Below, in pieces: positions 43,206 through 52,803 of a stretch of 56,100 nt of DNA (position 1 is its first letter; every line of letters begins with the position of its first letter). Source of the DNA: Microbacterium sp. Lineage in GTDB: Bacteria; Actinomycetota; Actinomycetes; Actinomycetales; Microbacteriaceae. A program made the translations under genes and the position numbers. Under the pieces are notes generated by a model that was not told the DNA's origin, made no database searches, and saw only the letters and a list, made by a program, of their open reading frames with translations. The DNA lies in assembly GCA_019510305.1 (NCBI GenBank), contig JAEKKN010000047.1, forward strand, positions 1 to 56,100, given 5' to 3'.

Positions 43206-44134
43206 CGCGCCGTGAGCGTCAGCAATGTCGCTTCGGGCCGGCAGGCGAAGCGCACCGGCGCATAGATCGAGTGACCGCAGCCGGCGCTGACGTTCAGCGG
43301 TACGGTGCGGTGATCATGGGTCCAGGTACTGAGCCCCTTGGCCTGCTTCAGCGGGATGTCGCAGTTCGCGACGAGCGCGCCGAAGCCGGGGAGGCACACC
43401 TGGCCGCCGTGCGTGTGGCCGCCGAAGATCGCCTCGGCACCGAGATCGATGAACCTGTTCAGCACCCGCTGGTACGGCGCATGCGTCACGCCGATGACCG
43501 AGGCTCCGTCAGGACGAGGGCCGAGAGCATCGATCGCGGCGGGAAGATCGTCGAGGCGGTCCCAGTTACGATGCGCGTCGTCGACGCCGAAGAAGTCGAC
43601 GGTGTTGCCGGCGACCTGTAGGCGGGCGGCCGTGTTGTTCAGATCGGTCCAGCCGAGCTCGTCGGTGAAGAACGCGTCCATCGCGGCGGTGTCGAGTTCG
43701 GGGGCCTTGCGATGCTTCTTCGAGGGGCCCGAGAAGTACCGCAGTGGGTTGCGAGGAGACGGCTCGGAGACGTCGTTCGATCCGTGCACGAAGACACCGG
43801 GGATGCCGGCGAAGGGCTCGAACGCTCGGCGGATTCCCTCGAGCCCGTCACGATGCCCGAGGTTGTCGCCGGTGTTGACGATCAGATCCGGCTGCAGCTG
43901 CGCCAGCGACGCCAGCCAATCCTGCTTGCGGTGCTGCCAGGGTGCCATGTGCGCGTCCGAGATGTGCAGCACCTTGATCGGCGTCGAGCCGGGAGCGAGA
44001 GCGGATGCCGCCGCCTCCCGCACCGTGAACAGGTAGCGCTCGATGCCGATGCCCCAGACCGCGGCGGCAGCGCCAGCGGCCCCCACCGCGCCGAGCGCGA
44101 TGAGGGCCGGGTGGGCCGAGCGGGTCGAGGTCAC
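43202..44134 (-). CDS. Membrane-anchored metallophosphoesterase
   Basis: 310 residues. One N-terminal hydrophobic helix (ALIALGAVGAAGAAAAVWGI) anchors a calcineurin-like domain. The metal motifs are LHISDAHM, NTGDNLGH, HGSNDV (GSND in place of the common GNHD; I recall this as usual for the actinobacterial subgroup typified by Rv3683), GVTHAP and GGHTHGGQ. GTG 44134 overlaps the PBP stop by 4 nt, so it is translated with the penicillin-binding protein. The substrate is unknown; the pairing with a PBP suggests an envelope or lipid-linked phosphate. Confidence 0.88.
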   Translation of the reverse strand: MTSTRSAHPALIALGAVGAAGAAAAVWGIGIERYLFTVREAAASALAPGSTPIKVLHISDAHMAPWQHRKQDWLASLAQLQPDLIVNTGDNLGHRDGLEGIRRAFEPFAGIPGVFVHGSNDVSEPSPRNPLRYFSGPSKKHRKAPELDTAAMDAFFTDELGWTDLNNTAARLQVAGNTVDFFGVDDAHRNWDRLDDLPAAIDALGPRPDGASVIGVTHAPYQRVLNRFIDLGAEAIFGGHTHGGQVCLPGFGALVANCDIPLKQAKGLSTWTHDHRTVPLNVSAGCGHSIYAPVRFACRPEATLLTLTAR

Positions 44135-46722
44135 TGGCACGTGATCTGGATCGTCGTGCTCTTGTTCGCGGCGGTGCCTGCGGCGGGATCGGTCGTCGCC
44201 ACCTTCGCGTTCGGCGGGTTGCACGAGTTGTCGAACGCTATCGAGGTGAACCCGGCACCGAACAGGGTGTTCTGCGCGTTCGCCTTCGACTCGCCGATCA
44301 CGGAAGCCGGGATCGTCGCGCCGGTTCCGTTGCTCGGCGAGATCGTGATGGTCGTCCCGGTGGCTGCCTGGCCTGACGGGTCCTGCGCGACGATGATGTT
44401 CGTCGGCTGGTCGCTGTCGACCGGGGCGCCGACAGCGACGGTGAAGCCGGCAGCTTCGAGGGTCGCCGTCGCCTGCTCGATGGTCTGGCCCACGACATTC
44501 GGCACATCGGCCGTGACCTGCTTCGTGAGCTTGTCATCGGGCTTCGGGAACGGATCGCCGCCGAAGGTGGCGTTCGCGGCGCTCTGGATGGCTCGGGCCA
44601 GACCGTAGCGAATGTTGTTGAGCGGCGTCCCATCGCCGTTGCGGAACCGGCTGAGGTTCTGGCGTCCGTCGATGTTGCCGACCCAGACGGCGGTCGTGAC
44701 CTTGGTGCTCGACTCGATGAGCATCGTGTGCTCCTTCTCGGCGGTACCCGTCTTGCCGATCACCTGGATGCCGTCGTTGGGCTTGGCCTGGCCACCCGTG
44801 CCGCCCTCCATCACGCCACGCAGGGCGAAGGCTGCCGTCGCGGCCACCTCGGGGGTCAGCACCTGTGTGCATGCGGTGTCAGGGATCTTGCGGTCCTGGC
44901 CATCGCTGCCGACGACGCGGTCGATTGCCTTGGGCTCGCAGAAGATGCCGTTGTTGGCCACGGCGGCGTAGGCGCCCGCCATCTGCAGGGGAGCGACGCT
45001 CTTCGACCCGAGCACGGAGGGGAACGGAGCGTTGGGCGAGGTGTTGGCGTTGGTGCCGCCGACCGTGATGTCGTCACCGTTTCCGTAGTGCACGCCCAAG
45101 CTCTTGGCCACTTCGTTGATGTCGCACAGGTCGAGCTGCTGCGCCATGGCGAGGAAGCCGGTGTTGAGCGACTGCGCGGTGAAACGGGCGACGCTGCTGA
45201 TCGAGCCGCCTCCGTTGCCGAAGTTGTTGATCTTCTCCTTGTTCGTCACCTTCTCGCCGCAGACCGTGAACGGGCTGATCACTCGGATGCGGCCGTCGAG
45301 CACCTGGTTCACGGAGTGGCCCTTGTTGAGCCATTCGAGCAAGGTGAACAGCTTGTACGTCGATCCGGTCTCGAAGCCGTAGGTGCTGCCACCGTGAGCT
45401 TTGTCCGCTGCGAAGACCTGCGAAGTCTCGCCGGCGGCGAGGTTGGCTGTCGTCGTCTCGTTGAAGGCGGTGTTCTGCGCCATCGCGAGGATTCGTCCGG
45501 TGGTCGCCTCGATCGAGACGCCGGTGCCGCCGACCAGGATGCCCGGAAGCGACTGGGGCACGCGGGCGTGCACAGCTTCGACAGCCGGCTGCTGCAGGCG
45601 CATGTCGAGCGTCGTGTAGATCTGCATGCCGCCCCGGCGAAGGTTCGCGCGGCGTTCTTCGACGTTGTCGCCGAACGCGGGGTCGCTCTCGATGACCGAC
45701 TTCACGTACTGGCAGAAGTACGCGTTGTCGCCGGCCGTGGTGCAGCCCTGCGTCGTCGTCTTGATCGCCGGTGTGATGGGCGTCGCGTAGGCCTCGTCGT
45801 ACTGGGCCTGGGTGACCTTGCCGTCGATCAACATGCGCTCGAGCACGTAATTGCGGCGCTCGAGAGTCTTGGCATAACCGTCGGCTGCGCTGTTGTGCGC
45901 AACGCCGTCCTTGTCGGTCCAGGTCCCGTCGGGCAGGTCGATGCGGAGCGTGTTCGGCTCCTGAACCATGCCTGCGATCGTCGCCGCCTGCGCAAGGGTG
46001 AGGTTCGCAGCCGTGGTCGAGAAGTAGCGGTTGGCTGCGGCTTCGATGCCGTAAACCTGCCCGCCGAAGCTCGAGATGTTCAGGTAGCCGAGCAGGATGT
46101 CGTTCTTCGAATAGTCCTTCTCGATCTGCAGGGCGTAGCGCATCTCCCGCAGCTTGCGCTCGATGCCCTCGCTGCCGGTGGCGACGGCGTAGTCGCTCCA
46201 GCATTTGTTGACCTGAGCGTCGTAGTCGTCGGCAGCGGTGTCGACGTTCTGCTCGCACTCCTGGATCTGCACGTTCTTCACGTACTGCTGCGTGATCGTC
46301 GAGGCGCCGCGGTCGGTTGAGCCGACCACGTTGCCGAACGCGGCTTTGATCGTCGCGCCGAGATTCACGCCGCCGTGAGAGTAGAAGTTCTTGTCCTCGC
46401 TGGAGAGGATCGCGTCGAACATCACGGGAGCGACCTGGTCGAAGTTCAGCGGGACGCGGTTCTGCTCGTAGAACGACGCCAGTGCGACGGGATTGCCGTC
46501 GGTCCCTGTGGCGTAGATCGTGGACTGCTCCATCGGAGAGTTGACCTTGAGGTTCTCCGGCAGCTTCTCGAAGAGCGAGAAGGCGGTCGAACCGGTGATG
46601 CCCGTCATTGCGAGGACGGGGGTGACGCTGGCCGTGACGAGGAGTCCGGCGACGACGCTGAGGCCGACGAGCCCGACGAGGCCGCCGAGCACGCTCTTCA
46701 CCGTGCGATTCTTTTGGGGCAT
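44131..46722 (-). CDS. Class A penicillin-binding protein with PASTA domains (PonA-like)
   Basis: 863 residues. After a short cytoplasmic tail and one helix (11-40) comes the glycosyltransferase domain (SSEDKNFYSHGG, catalytic Glu109; GASTITQQYVKN; GYLNISSFGGQVYGIEAAA). The transpeptidase has STYK with Ser454, SLNTG, and KTGTAEK with Lys657. One clear C-terminal PASTA repeat (DVPNVVGQTIEQATATLEAA) is followed by a second, divergent one. It builds and cross-links peptidoglycan outside the membrane, with PASTA repeats sensing the wall. ATG 46722 lies 7 nt after a TACGAT box (leaderless). It matches PonA2 of mycobacteria in neighbours and layout. Confidence 0.93.
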   Translation of the reverse strand: MPQKNRTVKSVLGGLVGLVGLSVVAGLLVTASVTPVLAMTGITGSTAFSLFEKLPENLKVNSPMEQSTIYATGTDGNPVALASFYEQNRVPLNFDQVAPVMFDAILSSEDKNFYSHGGVNLGATIKAAFGNVVGSTDRGASTITQQYVKNVQIQECEQNVDTAADDYDAQVNKCWSDYAVATGSEGIERKLREMRYALQIEKDYSKNDILLGYLNISSFGGQVYGIEAAANRYFSTTAANLTLAQAATIAGMVQEPNTLRIDLPDGTWTDKDGVAHNSAADGYAKTLERRNYVLERMLIDGKVTQAQYDEAYATPITPAIKTTTQGCTTAGDNAYFCQYVKSVIESDPAFGDNVEERRANLRRGGMQIYTTLDMRLQQPAVEAVHARVPQSLPGILVGGTGVSIEATTGRILAMAQNTAFNETTTANLAAGETSQVFAADKAHGGSTYGFETGSTYKLFTLLEWLNKGHSVNQVLDGRIRVISPFTVCGEKVTNKEKINNFGNGGGSISSVARFTAQSLNTGFLAMAQQLDLCDINEVAKSLGVHYGNGDDITVGGTNANTSPNAPFPSVLGSKSVAPLQMAGAYAAVANNGIFCEPKAIDRVVGSDGQDRKIPDTACTQVLTPEVAATAAFALRGVMEGGTGGQAKPNDGIQVIGKTGTAEKEHTMLIESSTKVTTAVWVGNIDGRQNLSRFRNGDGTPLNNIRYGLARAIQSAANATFGGDPFPKPDDKLTKQVTADVPNVVGQTIEQATATLEAAGFTVAVGAPVDSDQPTNIIVAQDPSGQAATGTTITISPSNGTGATIPASVIGESKANAQNTLFGAGFTSIAFDNSCNPPNAKVATTDPAAGTAANKSTTIQITCQ

Positions 46723-46729
46723 ACGCTTG

Positions 46730-46735
46730 ATCGTA
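46730..46735 (-). promoter_or_regulatory. -10 box of a leaderless PBP transcript
   Basis: TACGAT on the minus strand, 7 nt before the ATG at 46722. Confidence 0.5.
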
Positions 46736-46788
46736 AGGGAGTTCCCTGAGTAACCGCTTTCGACGGACCGACCGCGCATAGGAGTGCC

Positions 46789-47013
46789 ATGACCACGTGG
46801 GAATACCTCACCACGCCCCTGCTGATCCACAACACGGCTGCGATCCTCAACAACTGGGGCAAGCAGGGCTGGGAGCTCGTGCAGGTCGTGACCGGACCCG
46901 AGGGCGGACTGGTCGCCTACTTCAAGCGCCCCGTGGTCGCGGATTCTTCGGCCAACGCGGGTCTCGCGGCCGCCGCCGAGGCGGCTCGTCAGTTCGAGGG
47001 CGGTGCGGCATGA
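46789..47013 (+). CDS. DUF4177-like small protein
   Basis: 74 residues, starting MTTWEYLTTPLLIHNTAAIL and including NNWGKQGWELVQVV, the typical WGxxGWELV pattern of DUF4177. No function is known. AGGAG lies upstream of the ATG. It is divergent from the PBP gene and overlaps RidA by 4 nt. The same small gene sits between the PonA2-type PBP and the RidA gene in other actinobacteria. Confidence 0.82.
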   Translation: MTTWEYLTTPLLIHNTAAILNNWGKQGWELVQVVTGPEGGLVAYFKRPVVADSSANAGLAAAAEAARQFEGGAA

Positions 47014-47471
47014 CCACCGTCTCCGATCGTCTCGCCGAGCTCGGCATCGAGCTGCCCGCCGTCGCGGCGCCCGTCGCCGCCTACGTTCCCGCGGTCGTCC
47101 ACGCCGGCCTCGTCTACACCTCGGGACAGCTCCCGTTCTCCGGTGGATCCTTGCCGACCACCGGCAAGGTCGGCGCCGAAGTCTCCGCAGAAGACGCGAA
47201 TCTCTACGCTCGCACCTGTGCGCTGAACGCCCTCGCCGCCGCCGCAGATGCCGCCGGAGGCCTCGATCGCATCGCCGGTGTGCTGCGCGTCGGCGGCTTC
47301 GTGGCGTCCACCTCCGACTTCACCGGCCAGCCCGGCGTCATCAACGGCGCCAGCACCGTGCTCGGCGAGATCTTCGGCGACGCCGGTCGGCACGCGCGTG
47401 CGGCCGTGGGCGTTCCCGTGCTGCCGCTCGACAGCCCGGTCGAGGTCGAGGTCACCTTCATCCTCGCCTGA
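47010..47471 (+). CDS. RidA/YjgF-family protein
   Basis: 153 residues. It has AGLVYTSGQLPFSGGSLPTTGKVG, the trimer-interface and ligand region, and ends DSPVEVEVTFILA. It belongs to the YjgH/Rv3678c-like branch rather than the archetypal imine deaminase. RidA proteins remove reactive enamine/imine intermediates or bind small ligands; the catalytic Arg seen in true RidA near the C-terminus is not in its usual place, so deaminase activity is uncertain. The start overlaps DUF4177 (ATGA). Confidence 0.85.
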   Translation: MTTVSDRLAELGIELPAVAAPVAAYVPAVVHAGLVYTSGQLPFSGGSLPTTGKVGAEVSAEDANLYARTCALNALAAAADAAGGLDRIAGVLRVGGFVASTSDFTGQPGVINGASTVLGEIFGDAGRHARAAVGVPVLPLDSPVEVEVTFILA

Positions 47472-47487
47472 CGGCATCCGAGATCCA

Positions 47488-47551
47488 GACGAAACGCCTC
47501 ATGTTCTAAGGAACATGAGGCGTTTCGTCTCGCTTCGCTCGCTCAACGACC
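47488..47551. terminator. Perfect hairpin and REP-like copy between convergent ridA and acs
   Basis: A 19-bp perfect inverted repeat (GACGAAACGCCTCATGTTC / its complement) closes on TAAG at 47488-47529. Its right arm begins a REP-like copy, CGTTTCGTCTCGCTTCGCTC and onward, to about 47551. The two genes converge here, so it probably ends both transcripts. Confidence 0.75.
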
Positions 47552-47570
47552 GGCGGTCGAGCGGTGGCGG

Positions 47571-49538
<1,968 letters not shown>

Positions 49539-49669
49539 CGGCAGGCGCTCCTTTGCGGCGATGGGGTGTCGTGCGCGCCGGACCACGAGGAGATCGGGCC
49601 CCGGCAGGCGCCAATCTAGTCTTGGGCGCGGGAGTCGCATACTGCCGAAAGTAGGTAGTGCTGTGGGTT

Positions 49670-49697
49670 TTGTCAGGACGGTCGCCTTGCGTACACT
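49670..49697 (+). promoter_or_regulatory. Promoter giving a long leader before the Tad locus
   Basis: TTGTCA, 16 bp, TACACT. RNA would start near 49704 and carry about 220 nt of structured leader before tadA. Confidence 0.5.
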
Positions 49698-49761
49698 CGA
49701 CCACAGCCGAATTCTCATTCCGGCCTTGGCGCGCCCGATTCCCCCGATCGGCAGCCGCCGT

Positions 49762-49796
49762 GGGCGGCATCTCGTTCCCCCCGCGAGGTGCCGCCC
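49762..49796 (+). promoter_or_regulatory. Leader hairpin upstream of the Tad locus
   Basis: GGGCGGCA (49762-49769) and TGCCGCCC (49789-49796) pair perfectly, extended inward by TCTCG/CGAGG with one mismatch. Possible attenuator or small RNA terminator. Confidence 0.45.
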
Positions 49797-49912
49797 TTCT
49801 CCATGTGGGAGCGGTCCCCGGGCTCGGCCTGCACAATCGGTCTCGATGAGAAGTTGTGCACACGTTGGGGGATTCGCGGCCGATCTCCTGACGCCGTGAG
49901 AGTCCATCCGCC

Positions 49913-49918
49913 TACCGT
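49913..49918 (+). promoter_or_regulatory. Weak -10 box directly before tadA
   Basis: TACCGT followed by 6 nt and ATG 49925, the leaderless spacing seen elsewhere in the window; no ribosome site is evident. Confidence 0.35.
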
Positions 49919-49924
49919 CAGGGC

Positions 49925-50926
49925 ATGCCCGAGTCCTTCGTCATCCGACCTCGAGGGCAAGGCCCTGACCTCGCCCAGACGAACGCACCGCTCACCGTCG
50001 ATCCTGCGTTCGGCCCGCTCGCCGTGCACTGCGCAGACGACGAGGTGACGGACATCTTCGTGAACGGCGCCGCCGGTCTGTTCATCGACCGCGGCCACGG
50101 TGCCGAAGCGGTGACCGACTGGGCGGCATCGGAGCGCGAGGTGCGCGATCTCGCCGTCGCGCTCGTGGGACTCGGCGGGCGGCACCTCGATGATCAGGCT
50201 CCGTGCGTCGACGTACGGCTCGAGTCGGGCATCCGCGTGCACGCCGTGCTGGCGCCGGTGTCGACCTCCGGCACCGCGCTGTCGATCCGCATCCCGAGGG
50301 TGCGCGCGGCCGATCTCGACGCGCTCGCCGCGCTGGGCGCGTTCGACGCTCGACAGCAGGCGTGGCTCCTGCAGCTGGTCGGCGAGAGGGCGAACATCCT
50401 GATCACCGGAGGGACCGGTACGGGCAAGACCACTCTGCTGTCGGCGCTGCTGTCCGAGGCGCCGACGGCGGAGCGGATCGTCACGATCGAAGATGTCGCC
50501 GAGCTGAGACCGCGCCATCCCCACCACGTGGCGCTGGAGGCGCGACAGGCCAACCTCGAGGGCGCCGGAGGGATCAGCCTCGCGCGGCTCGTCCGCGAAT
50601 CTCTGCGCATGAGGCCCGACCGGCTGATCGTCGGCGAGTGCCGGGGCGAAGAGGTGCGCGAACTCCTGACCGCTCTGAACACCGGACACGACGGGGGAGC
50701 CGGCACGCTCCATGCCAGCGGCCTGCTCGACGTGCCAGCCCGGCTCGAAGCGCTGGGTGCGCTCGCCGCGATGGACGCGACGGCTCTCGCCCGGCAGGTG
50801 GTCAGCGCGTTCACGATCGTGCTGCACCTGGCGCGGGCACCCGGTGGCACGCGCCGTATCGCCCAGGCGGGGCGGTTCACCCTGGTCGGAGACCGGCTCG
50901 GCATCGAAGAGGTGCAGCCGTGGTGA
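49925..50926 (+). CDS. TadA/CpaF-type secretion ATPase
   Basis: 333 residues, shorter than classical CpaF because the N-terminal region is reduced. Walker A is GGTGTGKT (162-169), the Asp box is [16 protein letters not shown], Walker B is [14 protein letters not shown], and the His box is [11 protein letters not shown]. It powers assembly of Flp-type pili or a related type II/IV secretion system in the inner membrane. It overlaps the TadB/C-like gene by 4 nt. It corresponds in place to Rv3659c in the mycobacterial Tad locus near topA. Confidence 0.92.
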   Translation: MPESFVIRPRGQGPDLAQTNAPLTVDPAFGPLAVHCADDEVTDIFVNGAAGLFIDRGHGAEAVTDWAASEREVRDLAVALVGLGGRHLDDQAPCVDVRLESGIRVHAVLAPVSTSGTALSIRIPRVRAADLDALAALGAFDARQQAWLLQLVGERANILITGGTGTGKTTLLSALLSEAPTAERIVTIEDVAELRPRHPHHVALEARQANLEGAGGISLARLVRESLRMRPDRLIVGECRGEEVRELLTALNTGHDGGAGTLHASGLLDVPARLEALGALAAMDATALARQVVSAFTIVLHLARAPGGTRRIAQAGRFTLVGDRLGIEEVQPW

Positions 50927-51816
50927 GGCTGCGTCGTCGCGCCGCGGTCGGCCAAGGGGCGGATGCCGCGACCAGCGTGCAGACCCTCGCCGTGCTGCTT
51001 CAGGCCGGAGCGGTGCCGCTCGTCGCCTGGAAGCACCTGGCCGAGACCGGAGATGCCCATGCGGCAGCCGTCGTCTCCCGCGCGCAGGAGGGGATGCCGC
51101 TGACGGCCGCGATCGAAGCCGAGGGTGGAGCGTGGCTCGATCTCGCCGCCGCCTGGGAGATCGCGACGACGGTGGGTGCGCCGCTCGCAGAGGTGCTGCG
51201 CATGATCGCCGAAACGCTGCGCGACGCGGCCTCGGCCGCCGACGATGTGCGCATCGCGCTGGCGGAGCCTGCGGGTACCGCGAGGCTGCTGCTGCTGATG
51301 CCGTTCGCCGGGCTCCTGCTCGGGTTCGCACTCGGGTTCGACACGATCAGCGTGATCGTGGGCAACCCGATCGGCGCCGTATGCGTGGTGCTGGGACTCC
51401 TGCTCATGCTCGCCGCGCGGATGTGGACGAAGAGGCTGCTCGATCGCGCGAAACCCGCCCCCGGCACTCCGGGCATGCAGGCCGAGCTGGTCGCGGTGGC
51501 GCTGGCCGGCGGGGCGTCAGTCGAGCGCGCGCTGCGCCTGGTCGCCGAGAGCCCGGCGTCGCGGCACGGCGGACGCGAGCGCATCGACATCGTACTCGAA
51601 CTGTCTCGTGCCGCCGGTGTTCCCGCGGGCGAGCTGCTGCGCGCATCGGCCGCCCAAGATCGGCACGCAGCTCGCATCGCCGGACGGATGCGGGCCGCAG
51701 CTCTCTCGACTCGCCTGCTGATCCCGTTGGGCGTGTGCACGCTGCCGGCCTTCATGCTGCTCGGCGTGGCTCCGCTGCTGCTCAGTGTGCTCACCTCCAC
51801 CTCCCTCCCGCTGTAA
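50923..51816 (+). CDS. TadB-TadC-like fused membrane platform protein
   Basis: 297 residues with two similar halves. Residues about 20-105 form a cytoplasmic T2SSF-like helix bundle (LAVLLQAGAVPLVAWKHLAE), followed by two membrane helices (LLLLMPFAGLLLGFALGFD and PIGAVCVVLGLLLMLAARMW). A second bundle (AELVAVALAGGASVERALRLV) is followed by a final helix pair. Other actinobacteria usually have TadB and TadC as two genes here, so this appears to be a fusion or compact version. GTG 50923 overlaps tadA by 4 nt. Confidence 0.82.
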   Translation: MRLRRRAAVGQGADAATSVQTLAVLLQAGAVPLVAWKHLAETGDAHAAAVVSRAQEGMPLTAAIEAEGGAWLDLAAAWEIATTVGAPLAEVLRMIAETLRDAASAADDVRIALAEPAGTARLLLLMPFAGLLLGFALGFDTISVIVGNPIGAVCVVLGLLLMLAARMWTKRLLDRAKPAPGTPGMQAELVAVALAGGASVERALRLVAESPASRHGGRERIDIVLELSRAAGVPAGELLRASAAQDRHAARIAGRMRAAALSTRLLIPLGVCTLPAFMLLGVAPLLLSVLTSTSLPL

Positions 51817-51854
51817 CCGACCGGAACCACCCACATAAGAAAGAAGGAACGACC

Positions 51855-52052
51855 ATGAACACCATCCCCACCCTCACCCGCCGTCGTGCCGCACAGCTGT
51901 TCGGAGACGACACCGGGGCAGCGACCGCCGAGTACGTCATCACGACCATGGCGGCAGTGGCCTTCGCAGGCGCTCTCGTCTTCGTCCTGCGCTCCGACGA
52001 GGTGCGAGGCATCCTCACCGACATGGTGCGCCGGGCTCTCACGGTCTCATGA
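51855..52052 (+). CDS. Flp-like pilin, DUF4244 type
   Basis: 65 residues. A short basic leader ends with GDDTGAATAEYVITTMAAVA, the Glu-bearing start of a type IV pilin helix, followed by one hydrophobic helix (VITTMAAVAFAGALVFVL). Processing is expected after the Gly/Ala region before the hydrophobic part. AGAAGGAACG lies upstream. The TadE-like gene overlaps its end by 4 nt. It is the likely main pilin of the locus. Confidence 0.82.
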   Translation: MNTIPTLTRRRAAQLFGDDTGAATAEYVITTMAAVAFAGALVFVLRSDEVRGILTDMVRRALTVS

Positions 52053-52396
52053 TGCGCCGTCGCGTCGGGTGCGACAGAGGATCGGTCGCGGCCGAGCTCG
52101 CGCTCGCGCTGCCCGCCGTCGTCCTCACGCTCCTGCTCGGCGCGGGCGCCCTCGGCGCGGCCTCGCGCCAGGTATCGCTGCAAGACGCAGCGGCAGACGC
52201 CGCGCGCCTCCTCGGACGAGGGGAGGGGGCGGATGCCGCATCGGGAGTGGTCGCCGCAGCGGTGCCCGGTGCGGGCCTCAGCAGCCGCAGCGAGGGCGAT
52301 CTGGTCTGCGTCACTGCGAGCGTCGACATCGCGATCGGCGGGCTCCTCACGCTGCCGATGCGAGCGTCGAGCTGCGCGCTCAGCGGAGGACTCTGA
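52049..52396 (+). CDS. TadE-like pseudopilin
   Basis: 115 residues. DRGSVAAELALALPAVVLTLLL is the TadE start with Glu at position +5-like and one membrane helix. The outer part is short and carries two Cys that may pair. It overlaps the pilin gene upstream (ATGA) and the next gene downstream by 1 nt. It probably forms a minor pilus component. Confidence 0.85.
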   Translation: MMRRRVGCDRGSVAAELALALPAVVLTLLLGAGALGAASRQVSLQDAAADAARLLGRGEGADAASGVVAAAVPGAGLSSRSEGDLVCVTASVDIAIGGLLTLPMRASSCALSGGL

Positions 52397-52725
52397 TGGC
52401 GGGCTCGGCGCTCGCCGCCGGAGTTCTCGTCGTCGCCGGGGCGCTGTCGATCGGTCTCGCGGCGGTAGGCGGAGCGGCCGTCACCGCACAGCGCGCGGCC
52501 GGTGCGGCGGATGCGGCGGCCCTGGCGGCGGCGGATGCCGCGAGCGGGGCGATCGCCGCATCCGACGACCCCTGCGTGCTCGCCGCCAGGGTCGCCGCTG
52601 CCTCAGGAGCCTCGCTCACCGGCTGCGCGCTCGAGGGCTTCGTGGCGACCGTGCAGGTCGAGGCGGCGTACGCTGGACTGGCTGCCGTCTCCCGAGCCCG
52701 AGCAGGGCCACCCGAGGGGAACTGA
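52396..52725 (+). CDS. TadE-like protein of the helicase/secretion neighbourhood (Rv3654c type)
   Basis: 109 residues. A hydrophobic N-terminal helix (ALAAGVLVVAGALSIGLAAVGG) is followed by an Ala-rich stretch ADAAALAAADAASG typical of TadE/TadG-like proteins that face outward. Two Cys (in DDPCVLAA and LTGCALEGF) may form a disulfide. It is the last gene of the Tad operon; topA follows 78 nt later. Confidence 0.8.
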   Translation: MAGSALAAGVLVVAGALSIGLAAVGGAAVTAQRAAGAADAAALAAADAASGAIAASDDPCVLAARVAAASGASLTGCALEGFVATVQVEAAYAGLAAVSRARAGPPEGN

Positions 52726-52773
52726 CGGCGGCTCGTACACGGATCACTGCGGCAGGCCCATCACAGTGGTGTG

Positions 52774-52779
52774 TATGGT
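52774..52779 (+). promoter_or_regulatory. -10 box of topA
   Basis: TATGGT; RNA would start near 52786, downstream of the GTG at 52771 and before AAAGGA (52791-52796). This decides the TTG start. Confidence 0.5.
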
Positions 52780-52803
52780 GTGCTTCGAAGAAAGGATGCA
52801 CCC

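Larger units (their letters stand above)
49539..49924. other. 386-bp divergent regulatory gap between acs and the Tad locus
   Basis: No credible gene is present. It holds the acs promoter side (TAGATT, 49613-49618 minus; inverted repeat ACTGCC..GGTAGT at 49641-49659), a strong plus-strand promoter TTGTCA (49670-49675), 16 bp, TACACT (49692-49697), a 13-bp hairpin (49762-49796), and a second hairpin GCACAA/TTGTGC (49831-49859). Confidence 0.6.

Noticed and set aside
49561..49899. Small ORFs in the acs-tadA gap
   Set aside because: Frames are Arg/Ser/Pro-rich, differ in start and lack ribosome sites; hairpins and promoters explain the region better.
52771..52803. GTG 52771 as the topA start
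   Set aside because: A TATGGT box at 52774 would place the RNA start downstream of it, and AAAGGA fits the TTG at 52804.
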